DNA from: Mycobacterium sp. E3198
Lineage (GTDB): Bacteria > Actinomycetota > Actinomycetes > Mycobacteriales > Mycobacteriaceae
Reading direction: 5' to 3'
Assembly (NCBI RefSeq): GCF_001667015.1
Contig: NZ_LZIS01000084.1
Span: 1-46,022 of the forward strand
DNA: 46,022 bases
Positions 38,912 through 46,022 of this stretch are shown here, one piece after another (within the stretch, counting starts at the first letter, position 1; each line of letters opens with the position of its first letter). A program made the position numbers and the translations under genes. Under the pieces are notes generated by a model. That model was given only the letters and a program-made list of their open reading frames with translations, was not told where the DNA came from and made no database searches.

Positions 38912-41260
38912 TCAGGCTGCGGAAGTCACCCGGTACACGTCGTAGACGCCCTCGACGTTGCGCACGACATTGAGCAGGTGCCCGAGGTGCTTGGGGTCGC
39001 CCATCTCGAAGGTGAACCGGCTGATCGCGACCCGGTCCCCCGACGTGGTGACCGACGCGGAGAGGATGTTGACCTTCTCGTCGGCGAGCACCCGGGTGAT
39101 GTCGGACAGCAGCCGGTGCCGGTCGAGCGCCTCGACCTGGATGGCGACCAGGAACACCGACGACGCCGACGGCGCCCACAGCACCTCGATGATGCGCTCG
39201 GACTGCTGTTGCAGCGACGCGGCGTTGGTGCAGTCGGTGCGGTGCACGCTGACCCCGCCGCCGCGGGTGACGAAGCCCATGATCTGGTCGCCCGGCACGG
39301 GCGTGCAGCACTTGGCCAGCTTGGTCAGCACGCCCGGGGCGCCGGGGACCGAGACGCCGACGTCGTCGCTGCTGCGCGGGCGCCGCAGCATGGTGGTCGG
39401 CGTGGACCGCTCGGCGAGCTCCTCCTCGGCCTGGTCGATGCCGCCGAGCTCGGCCAGCAGCCGCTGCACCGCGTGCTTCGCCGACACGTGCCCCTCACCG
39501 ATCGCGGTGTAGAGCGCCGACACGTCGGTGTAATGCAACTCGCGGGCCACCGCGGCCATCGACTCGCCATTCACCAAGCGCTGCAACGGAAGTCCGCCGC
39601 GGCGCACCTCGCGGGCCATCGCCTCCTTGCCGGCCTCCAGCGCCTCTTCGCGGCGCTCCTTGGCGAACCACTGCCGGATCTTCGCCTTGGCGCGCGGCGA
39701 CACCACGAACTGCTGCCAGTCCCGCGACGGCCCGGCATTGGGCGCCTTGGACGTGAAAACCTCGACGACTTCGCCGTTTTCGAGCTTGCGCTCCAGCGCC
39801 ACCAGACGGCCGTTGACCCTGGCGCCGATGCAGCGGTGGCCGACCTCGGTGTGCACCGCGTAGGCGAAATCGATCGGCGTCGACCCCGTCGGCAGCGTGA
39901 TCACGTCGCCCTTGGGGGTGAACACGAAGATCTCTTGGACCGCAAGGTCATAGCGCAGCGACTCCAGGAACTCGCCCGGGTCGGCGGCCTCCCGTTGCCA
40001 GTCGAGCAGCTGGCGCATCCAGGCCATGTCGTCGATTTCGGCGGCGGCGTGCGGATGCGGAAGTCCGTTGCGGCCCTTGGCTTCCTTGTAGCGCCAGTGC
40101 GCGGCGATCCCGTATTCGGCGGTGCGGTGCATGTCGCGGGTGCGGATCTGCACCTCCAGCGGCTTGCCCTCGGGCCCGACGACGGTGGTGTGCAGCGACT
40201 GGTAGACGCCGTAGCGGGGCTGCGCGATGTAATCCTTGAACCGGCCCGCCATCGGCTGCCACAGCGAATGCACCACGCCGACAGCGGCGTAACAGTCGCG
40301 GATCTCGTCGCACAGGATGCGGATGCCGACCAGGTCGTGGATGTCGTCGAAGTCGCGGCCCTTCACGATCATCTTCTGGTAGATCGACCAGTAGTGCTTG
40401 GGGCGGCCCTCCACCACCGCCTTGATCTTCGACGCGTTCAGCGTGTTGATGATCTCGGTGCGGACCTTGGCCAGGTAGGTGTCCCGCGACGGCGCGCGGC
40501 CGGCGACCAGCCGCACGATCTCCTCGTACTTCTTGGGGTGCAGGATCGCGAAGGAAAGGTCCTCCAGCTCCCACTTGACGCTGGCCATGCCTAGCCGATG
40601 GGCAAGGGGCGCAATCACTTCCAGCGTCTCACGGGCCTTGCGCGCCTGCTTCTCGGGCGGCAGGAAGCGCATGGTGCGCATGTTGTGCAACCGGTCGGCG
40701 ACCTTGATGACCAGCACCCGCGGGTCGCGGGCCATCGCGGTGATCATCTTGCGGATGGTCTCGCCCTCGGCGGCGCTGCCCAGCACCACCCGGTCCAGCT
40801 TGGTCACGCCGTCGACGAGATGGCCGACCTCCTCGCCGAACTCCTCGCTCAACGCCTCGAGGGTGTAACCGGTGTCCTCGACGGTGTCGTGCAGCAGCGC
40901 GGCCACCAAAGTCGTGGTGTCCATGCCCAATTCGGCCAGGATGTTGGCGACGGCCAGCGGGTGGGTGATGTAGGGGTCACCGGAGTGGCGCAACTGGGTG
41001 GCGTGCCGGGAGTCGGCGACCTCGAAGGCGCGCTGCAGCATCGACAGGTCCGCTTTGGGGTAGACCTCGCGGTGCACCGCGACCAGCGGTTCGAGCACGG
41101 GGTTCAGCGCGCTGCGCTGGGCCGTCATCCGGCGGGCCAGCCGGGCCCGAACCCGGCGCGAGGCGCTCGTCTTCTCGACCGGGGGCTCCCCGACGAGCAG
41201 GGGTTGCGTGACGTCCGCGGGCGCGTCGAGCGCCTGCGCCGCGCTCTTCTCGTCAGCCAC
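38912..41260 (-). CDS. relA: Bifunctional (p)ppGpp synthetase/hydrolase (Rel)
   Basis: A 782-residue RelA/SpoT homologue controlling the stringent response. Domains in order: HD hydrolase with [12 protein letters not shown] and [11 protein letters not shown], synthetase with [14 protein letters not shown] and [13 protein letters not shown] with [23 protein letters not shown], a helical/zinc-finger region with KCCTPVPGD, and a C-terminal ACT domain. Both HD and synthetase residues are intact, so the enzyme should make and degrade (p)ppGpp. The GTG at 41260 is preferred over the frame's first ATG at 41365: GGAGGTGA lies 5 nt upstream, and the protein then matches the M. tuberculosis N terminus. 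The extension overlaps an intergenic repeat. Confidence 0.97.
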   Translation of the reverse strand: MADEKSAAQALDAPADVTQPLLVGEPPVEKTSASRRVRARLARRMTAQRSALNPVLEPLVAVHREVYPKADLSMLQRAFEVADSRHATQLRHSGDPYITHPLAVANILAELGMDTTTLVAALLHDTVEDTGYTLEALSEEFGEEVGHLVDGVTKLDRVVLGSAAEGETIRKMITAMARDPRVLVIKVADRLHNMRTMRFLPPEKQARKARETLEVIAPLAHRLGMASVKWELEDLSFAILHPKKYEEIVRLVAGRAPSRDTYLAKVRTEIINTLNASKIKAVVEGRPKHYWSIYQKMIVKGRDFDDIHDLVGIRILCDEIRDCYAAVGVVHSLWQPMAGRFKDYIAQPRYGVYQSLHTTVVGPEGKPLEVQIRTRDMHRTAEYGIAAHWRYKEAKGRNGLPHPHAAAEIDDMAWMRQLLDWQREAADPGEFLESLRYDLAVQEIFVFTPKGDVITLPTGSTPIDFAYAVHTEVGHRCIGARVNGRLVALERKLENGEVVEVFTSKAPNAGPSRDWQQFVVSPRAKAKIRQWFAKERREEALEAGKEAMAREVRRGGLPLQRLVNGESMAAVARELHYTDVSALYTAIGEGHVSAKHAVQRLLAELGGIDQAEEELAERSTPTTMLRRPRSSDDVGVSVPGAPGVLTKLAKCCTPVPGDQIMGFVTRGGGVSVHRTDCTNAASLQQQSERIIEVLWAPSASSVFLVAIQVEALDRHRLLSDITRVLADEKVNILSASVTTSGDRVAISRFTFEMGDPKHLGHLLNVVRNVEGVYDVYRVTSAA

Positions 41261-41314
41261 GTTGGTCACCTCCGACCTCGAGGATATCGCTTCTGTCCGA
41301 CCGCCCGGCCGCGT

Positions 41315-41410
41315 CGAGTGTGCGCCGAGGGCCTTGGGTGTGCGGCTACGGCGACGAGACGCCAAAATTCACGCCCTACGGGCACACTCAACGCCGCCAG
41401 TTCACACTCA
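41315..41410. repeat. Dyad-symmetric intergenic repeat, copy B
   Basis: A 96-bp unit with ends CGAGTGTG (41315-41322) and CACACTCA (41403-41410), and inner half-sites GGGTGTG (41336-41342) and CACACTCA (41383-41390), about 20-21 bp in from the ends. The core has TACGGCG facing CGCCCTACGG. The layout and several words (GCC-AGGGC-TT, AAAATT/GAAATC, GCCG-CAG-TCACACTCA) match copy A at 10835-10930. It lies between apt and relA, 21 nt past the apt stop. Confidence 0.75.
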
Positions 41411-41431
41411 ACTGCCGAAACAGGGCCGTGG

Positions 41432-41956
41432 CTAGGCCCTGCTCAGGCTGTAGACGGGCAGCGGCGCGATGGCCTCGCGGCCGCCCAGCGCGGTGAGTTC
41501 CATGACCACCGCGGCCGCGCTCACGTGCGCCCCGGCGCGTTGCAGCAGCCGAGTGGCGGCGCCCAGGGTGCCGCCGGTCGCGAGCACGTCGTCGATGATC
41601 ACAACGTCGCGGCCGCGCAAATCGATCCCGTCGGCGGGGATCTCCAGGGTGGCCGTGCCGTACTCCAGGTCGTACTGCTCGGCGTGCACCGGCGGGGGCA
41701 GCTTGCCCGACTTCCGGATCGCCAGCACGCCCGTGCCGAGCCGGCCGGCCACCGCCGCGGCGACCAGGAAGCCGCGGGAGTCGATGCCCGCCACCAGGTC
41801 CGCGCCGGACGCGACGTCGATCAACGCGTCGACGACCGCCGTCATCCCGGCCCGGTCGGCGAAGACGGGGGTGAGGTCCTTGAACTGGACGCCGGGCTTC
41901 GGGAAGTCCGCGACATCGCGGGCCAGCGACGCGATCAGCTCGGCCACGCCGGTCAC
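41432..41956 (-). CDS. apt: Adenine phosphoribosyltransferase
   Basis: A 174-residue enzyme salvaging adenine with PRPP to AMP. The PRPP motif [17 protein letters not shown], the [14 protein letters not shown] start and [14 protein letters not shown] are signatures of the family. Start GTG at 41956 overlaps the upstream lipoprotein stop (GTGA), so the two are coupled. The order secD-secF-lipoprotein-apt-rel is conserved from M. tuberculosis. The Rel gene follows after 171 nt containing repeat copy B. Confidence 0.95.
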   Translation of the reverse strand: MTGVAELIASLARDVADFPKPGVQFKDLTPVFADRAGMTAVVDALIDVASGADLVAGIDSRGFLVAAAVAGRLGTGVLAIRKSGKLPPPVHAEQYDLEYGTATLEIPADGIDLRGRDVVIIDDVLATGGTLGAATRLLQRAGAHVSAAAVVMELTALGGREAIAPLPVYSLSRA

Positions 41957-43587
41957 TGCACCAGCGCCCATCGGTCCATGTTCCAGCCCACGCCCCAGCG
42001 CGTCGGATTCCTGCTCACGGCGTACATCTTCTTCGACTTCAGCAGCGTGCGCTGCTGGCGGTACAGCGGCAGGGTCGGCATGTCGGCCCACAGGATCGGC
42101 GCCGCCTGCGCCAGCAGCCTGGCCCGCTCGGCGGGGTCGGCCGACACGGCCAGCGCGCTGATGGCGCCGTCGACCTGGGGGTTCGAGTACCCGGACAGGT
42201 TGTTGCCGTTGCCGCTGTGCAGGTCGTAGGCGTCCATCGCCGAGGAACCGGTCGATCCGCTGCCGCTGGCCCCACCGGTGCTGGCCAGCAGCACGTCGAT
42301 CTTGCCGTCCCGCAGCGCCTGCGGCCCCGAGGTGTCCAGCTTGGTGTCGGCCACGGTGATGCCGGCCGCGGCGCAGGACTTGGTCATGACCCCCACGGTC
42401 ACCGCCAGCCGCGCGTTGGGCCCCTGGTAGCCGACCCGCACCGGCAGCGGCGCGCCGCCCAGCGCGTCGCGGGCCGCGTTGGGGTCCGCCTTGGCGAACG
42501 GGCCGGCCTCGGCGGCGCCCTCGCCGGCGGCGATCGCGTCCTCGGTGGCGGGTTGCAGACGCGTGTTGGCGATCGCCACCCCGGCGTCGTGCGCGATCGT
42601 GTCGCGCGGGGTGCACAGCGCGACGGCGCGCCGGGCCTTGGGCTGCGCCAGCGGCCCCTGCGGCGCGAAGATCATCTGCACGATGCCGTCCGACGGCGAC
42701 TCGCTGCGCTCGAAGTTGTCCGGGGTGGACAGCGTCCCGGAGGAGCCGGACGCGACGTCGACCACGTCGACGCTGCGGTTGTTGACCCGGTCCTGGATGT
42801 CGGGCCCCTGCGGCCAGACGGTGATGCGCTTGGTGATCGGCTTGGGACCCCACCAGCGGTCGTTGGCGACGAGCACCACGGCGCCGCCGCTGAGCATCGA
42901 CTCGATCTTGTACGGCCCCGACGACGGGAAGCGCTTCAGGTCCAGGCCGGGCTTGAGGTCCCAGATGCTGTTCCACGCCTTCGCGATGCGGTCGACGACC
43001 TGCGAGTTGTTGCTCAACAGCGCAGCCGTCACGTCCACGTTCAGCTCGTCGGCGATGACGTGGGACGGCATCAGCGAGGTCGCGCCGAACAGCTGGTTGT
43101 AGTCGACGACCCCGCGGTCGGGGACGAAGGACACCCGCGCCTTCTTCTGGCCCGGGATGCATTCGATGTTGGCGATGTCGACGTAACCCGCCTGGCTGGC
43201 CGCGTCGAATCCGGGGAACCGACCGGACTGCGCCGCCCAGGCCAGGACCAGGTCGTCACAGGTCACCGGCTTGCCGTCGCTGTAGACGGCGTTGTCGGCG
43301 ATCTGGTAGTCGAGGACCAGCGGCGAACCGCTGACGACCGCGACGGTCCCGAAGTCGTGGTCGGCGACGACCTGCCCGTCCGGGCCGTGATAGCCGAAGC
43401 CCGTGAGCGTGCGGGCGAACGCCTGCGCCCCCGCCGATGCGGCGCCGACGACGGTGTTGGTGTTGTAGGTGGCCAGCGGGCCGTCGACCACGTAATCGAT
43501 CTGCGAGGCGGCGCTACCCGAACAGGCCGTCAGCCCGAAAGCCGCCACCACGAGCCCGGCCAATGCCAGCCGACACCAGGTGGCCAT
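41953..43587 (-). CDS. Peptide-binding lipoprotein of an ABC transporter, SBP family 5 (Rv2585c-like)
   Basis: A 544-residue solute-binding protein. The signal peptide ends in the lipobox LTAC, with Cys22 as the lipidated residue. The mature part is an extracellular solute-binding family 5 domain: [36 protein letters not shown] near the start, [16 protein letters not shown] in the middle, and a C-terminal [17 protein letters not shown]. The ligand is likely a peptide. No permease or ATPase genes are adjacent. The ATG at 43587 is 5 nt from the secF stop; the frame upstream is antisense noise of secF. It is part of the secDF-lipoprotein-apt operon. Confidence 0.88.
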   Translation of the reverse strand: MATWCRLALAGLVVAAFGLTACSGSAASQIDYVVDGPLATYNTNTVVGAASAGAQAFARTLTGFGYHGPDGQVVADHDFGTVAVVSGSPLVLDYQIADNAVYSDGKPVTCDDLVLAWAAQSGRFPGFDAASQAGYVDIANIECIPGQKKARVSFVPDRGVVDYNQLFGATSLMPSHVIADELNVDVTAALLSNNSQVVDRIAKAWNSIWDLKPGLDLKRFPSSGPYKIESMLSGGAVVLVANDRWWGPKPITKRITVWPQGPDIQDRVNNRSVDVVDVASGSSGTLSTPDNFERSESPSDGIVQMIFAPQGPLAQPKARRAVALCTPRDTIAHDAGVAIANTRLQPATEDAIAAGEGAAEAGPFAKADPNAARDALGGAPLPVRVGYQGPNARLAVTVGVMTKSCAAAGITVADTKLDTSGPQALRDGKIDVLLASTGGASGSGSTGSSAMDAYDLHSGNGNNLSGYSNPQVDGAISALAVSADPAERARLLAQAAPILWADMPTLPLYRQQRTLLKSKKMYAVSRNPTRWGVGWNMDRWALVQ

Positions 43588-43592
43588 CGCGG

Positions 43593-44837
43593 CTACCGCC
43601 GGCCGGCGTTTCGCTTGCCGCTCGGACGCCGGGTTCCGGTGGGTCGTACCGGCCGCGCACCCGGCGCCGGCTTGTTCGCGACGGGCTTGCTGGGCGCCTC
43701 GGGCTCCTCGGCGGCCTCGGTGACGTCGGTGGCCTCGGTGGCTTCCGTGCCGCCCTCGGCGGGCTCCTCGGCGGCCGACTCGGCGTGGGAGGGCTTGCGC
43801 CGCTTGAGGACCCGGCGCGTGTGGGTGCGCACCAGCTCGGTGCGTTCGCGCAAGGTGACCAGCAACGGGGTGGCGAAGAAGATCGACGAATACGTGCCGA
43901 CCAGGATGCCGACCAGCTGCACCAGCGCCAGGTCCTTGAGCGTGCCGACGCCCAGCAGCCACACCGCCACGACCATCAGCGCCAGCACGGGCAGCACGCC
44001 GATCAGGCTGGTGTTGATCGAGCGCATGAACGTCTGGTTGATCGCCAGGTTCGCGTGCTCGGCAAAGGTGCGCCGGTTGGTGTGCTGGAAGTCGCGGGTG
44101 TTCTCCTCGACCTTGTCGAACACGATGACGGTGTCGTACAGCGAAAAGCCCAGGATGGTCAGCAGGCCGATGACCGTGGCCGGGGTGACCTCGAAGCCGA
44201 CCAGCGAATACACGCCGGCGGTGACGGTCAGGTCGAAACACATGGTGGTCAGCGCGGAGATCGCCATGTAGCGCTCGTAGCGCACGGTGATGTAGAGGCT
44301 CACCAGCGCCAAGAACACCACAAGGGCGATCAGCGCCTTCTTGGTGATCTGGTCGCCCCAGGTCTCCGACACCGCCGAGTCGCTGATGGCCTGCTTGCTC
44401 GGCTTGCCGTCGTTGCCCTTCGGCTGGAATGCGTCGAACAGCGCGTTGCGCAGCTTGGTGGTCTGGTCGTTGGTCAGGGTCTCCGAGCGGATCTGCACCG
44501 TCGCCGAGGCGCCGTTGCCGACGATGACCACAGACTCCGGGTCCTTGCCGATCGCCTTGCGGAACACCTCGGACACCTGCGACGTCTGGGCGTTACCCCG
44601 GGGCATCGAGACCGTCGTGCCCCCCTTGAAGTCGATCCCGAAGGTGAAGCCGCGCAGGATGATGCTGAGCAGGGCGATCGCGACGATCGCGCCGCTGATC
44701 CCGTACCACAGCTTGCGGCGGCCGATCACTTCGAACGCGCCGGTGCCGGTATAGAGCCGGGAAATGAAGTTGTGGTGCGGCAACTCGGTGGCGCCGGTCA
44801 GCTCGACCGCGCCTTCGGACGCCTTGGAGGAAGTCAT
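43593..44837 (-). CDS. secF: Protein translocase subunit SecF
   Basis: A 414-residue RND-type membrane protein that, with SecD, uses proton motive force to assist export through SecYEG. Six transmembrane helices are visible: one near residue 50, then a periplasmic domain with FGIDFKGGTTVSMPRG, and five in the C-terminal half including GFSLYDTVIVFDKVEENTR. An acidic/Ala-Pro-rich tail (about 330-414) with TEATEATDVTEAAEE repeats follows and is typical of mycobacteria. ATG at 44837 is 3 nt from the secD stop. Confidence 0.95.
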   Translation of the reverse strand: MTSSKASEGAVELTGATELPHHNFISRLYTGTGAFEVIGRRKLWYGISGAIVAIALLSIILRGFTFGIDFKGGTTVSMPRGNAQTSQVSEVFRKAIGKDPESVVIVGNGASATVQIRSETLTNDQTTKLRNALFDAFQPKGNDGKPSKQAISDSAVSETWGDQITKKALIALVVFLALVSLYITVRYERYMAISALTTMCFDLTVTAGVYSLVGFEVTPATVIGLLTILGFSLYDTVIVFDKVEENTRDFQHTNRRTFAEHANLAINQTFMRSINTSLIGVLPVLALMVVAVWLLGVGTLKDLALVQLVGILVGTYSSIFFATPLLVTLRERTELVRTHTRRVLKRRKPSHAESAAEEPAEGGTEATEATDVTEAAEEPEAPSKPVANKPAPGARPVRPTGTRRPSGKRNAGRR

Positions 44838-44840
44838 GCG

Positions 44841-46022
44841 CTAACCCCGTCCCGTCTTCACGTCCGCGGCGGCCAGGCGTTCGCGCGCGGCCTGCTGCAC
44901 GGCCCCCAGGCCGTTGTACGCCGGCTTGGCCAGCGTCGCGGACTTGGAGGCCAGGTAGACCAGCGGCCAGGTCACCAGGAACACCACCACGACGTCGAGG
45001 ATCGTGGTGAGTCCCAGGGTGAAGGCGAAGCCGCGCACCTGGCCGATCGCCAGGGCGTAGAGCACCGCGGCGGCCAGGAAGGTGACGGCGTTGCCCGACA
45101 CGATCGTCTTGCGGGCCCGCACCCACCCGCGTGGCACCGCCGACCGGAACGAACGGCCCTCTCGTATCTCGTCTTTGATGCGTTCGAAGAAGACGACGAA
45201 CGAGTCGGCGGTGGTGCCGATGCCGATGATCAGACCCGCGATGCCGGCCAGGTCCAGGGTGTAGTTGATCTGGCGACCCAGGATCACCAGGATCGCGAAA
45301 ACCATTGCGCCGGAAGCGGTCAGCGACAACGCCGTGAGCAAGCCCAGCACGCGGTAGTACAGCAACGAATACAGCAACACCAGGACGAGGCCGATGGCGC
45401 CGGCGAGCAGGCCGGCCCGCAGCGAGGTCAATCCCAGTGTCGCCGAGACGGTTTGGGCCTCCGAGGCTTCGAAGGACAGCGGCAGCGACCCGTATTTCAG
45501 GACGTTGGCCAGCTGCTTCGCCGTGGACGCGTTGAACGGCGGCTGGCCGCCGGAGATCTGGGTGCGCCCGCCGGGGATGGCCTCCTGGATCATCGGCGCG
45601 CTGACCACCTGGGAGTCGAGCGTGAACGCGGTCTGGGTGCCGACGTGCGCGGCGGTGAAGTCCGCCCAGGTGTTCGCGGCGGCGGGTTTGAACTGCAGGT
45701 CGACGACGTAGCCGATGCCGCGCTGGTTCTGGCTCGACGTGGCGTTGGCTATCTGATCGCCGCTGATGATCGACGGGCCCAGCAGGTAGGCGACCTTGTG
45801 GTCGGTCGAGCAGGTCACCAGCGGCAGGGCCGGGTCGTCGTTGCCGGCGAGGATGTCGTCCTTCTTATCGCACTGGGTCGCCTGGAACTGCAGGGCGAGG
45901 AACTGGATGCCCTGGCGGGTGCTCTGCCGCCACTCCTTTTCCTCGGCGATGCGTCCATGATTTCGGCGCGGCCGGTGACCGCCGACAGCGGCAGGCCGTC
46001 GGCGATGCCCTTGGCGGTGCAG
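44841..46022 (-). CDS. secD: Protein translocase subunit SecD, 3' part, with an apparent frameshift
   Basis: The C-terminal two thirds of SecD; the 5' end is outside the window. [18 protein letters not shown], the periplasmic domain with [14 protein letters not shown] and [11 protein letters not shown], and five transmembrane segments with [19 protein letters not shown] are readable. Upstream of about 45953 the expected protein ([18 protein letters not shown]) continues in another frame: ATGGACGCATCG is read where ATGGACCGCATCG is expected, so one C is missing (between + strand 45953 and 45954). The gene is normally essential, so a sequencing or assembly error is more likely than a true mutation. 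Confidence 0.92.
   Translation of the reverse strand: MHRQGHRRRPAAVGGHRPRRNHGRIAEEKEWRQSTRQGIQFLALQFQATQCDKKDDILAGNDDPALPLVTCSTDHKVAYLLGPSIISGDQIANATSSQNQRGIGYVVDLQFKPAAANTWADFTAAHVGTQTAFTLDSQVVSAPMIQEAIPGGRTQISGGQPPFNASTAKQLANVLKYGSLPLSFEASEAQTVSATLGLTSLRAGLLAGAIGLVLVLLYSLLYYRVLGLLTALSLTASGAMVFAILVILGRQINYTLDLAGIAGLIIGIGTTADSFVVFFERIKDEIREGRSFRSAVPRGWVRARKTIVSGNAVTFLAAAVLYALAIGQVRGFAFTLGLTTILDVVVVFLVTWPLVYLASKSATLAKPAYNGLGAVQQAARERLAAADVKTGRG

Noticed and set aside
41261..41365. N-terminal extension of Rel to the ATG at 41365
   Set aside because: The extension runs through repeat copy B, is not like other Rel proteins, and the GTG at 41260 has a strong GGAGGTGA site.
43640..43790. Repetitive Glu/Ala/Thr coding region in secF as a tandem DNA repeat
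   Set aside because: Units are irregular and encode the usual acidic tail of mycobacterial SecF; not a clean repeat array.

Overview
The window is a GC-rich chromosomal segment from a slow-growing Mycobacterium. Evidence is the gene order, which from memory follows the M. tuberculosis H37Rv block Rv2536 to Rv2587c, together with a PE-family protein, a mycobacterial SOS box, many GTG starts and several leaderless-type promoters. It is not M. tuberculosis: loci I recall from H37Rv are missing (Rv2541-Rv2550, one of the Rv2557/Rv2558 pair, Rv2561-Rv2565, dhaA/Rv2579) and other genes are present instead. The exact species cannot be fixed from the sequence alone; the Mycobacterium avium complex or a relative is plausible.

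Layout. 38-724: membrane protein. 721-9604 (minus): a nine-gene tightly packed run, alaS-ruvX-mltG-aroE-prepilin peptidase-aroC-aroK-aroB-aroQ, joining translation, cell-wall glycan cleavage and the shikimate pathway. 9667-12631: YjbQ-like protein, a starvation-type protein with two internal repeats, a YciI-like protein and the RarA/MgsA ATPase. 12737-13660: Pro/Gly/Tyr-rich membrane protein. 13720-22288: a putative peptide-modifying (amidoligase) cluster of two transglutaminase-like proteins, a DUF2126 amidoligase domain, a circularly permuted ATP-grasp/alpha-E protein and a zinc-ribbon metallopeptidase, with a DUF6629 membrane protein. 22361-24802: MmcQ/YjbR protein, FUSC-like transporter, F420-type reductase and a lone PE protein. 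24878-31031: aspS, ketopantoate-reductase-like protein, SRPBCC protein, zinc metallopeptidase, secreted protein and a Tat-exported purple acid phosphatase. 31033-33742: an SOS-controlled radical SAM protein, a DUF2510 protein and a class II aldolase in an accessory-looking slot where I would expect dhaA. 33743-36677: hisS, an MBL hydrolase and ppiB. 36757-38475: a receptor-type Ser/Thr kinase whose outer domain is a copy of the neighbouring cyclophilin. 38537-46022: a small membrane-associated protein, then relA, apt, a peptide-binding lipoprotein, secF and secD; secD is cut by the window and carries an apparent one-base deletion.

The most notable points are the kinase-cyclophilin fusion next to its likely parent gene, the amidoligase/transglutaminase cluster, a dispersed dyad-symmetric intergenic repeat (two copies, about 30 kb apart) built from GTGTG half-sites about two helical turns apart, and a ketopantoate-reductase-like gene whose expected start codon reads ATC directly behind a leaderless-type -10 box. 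No rRNA, tRNA, CRISPR array, insertion sequence or integrase was recognised.
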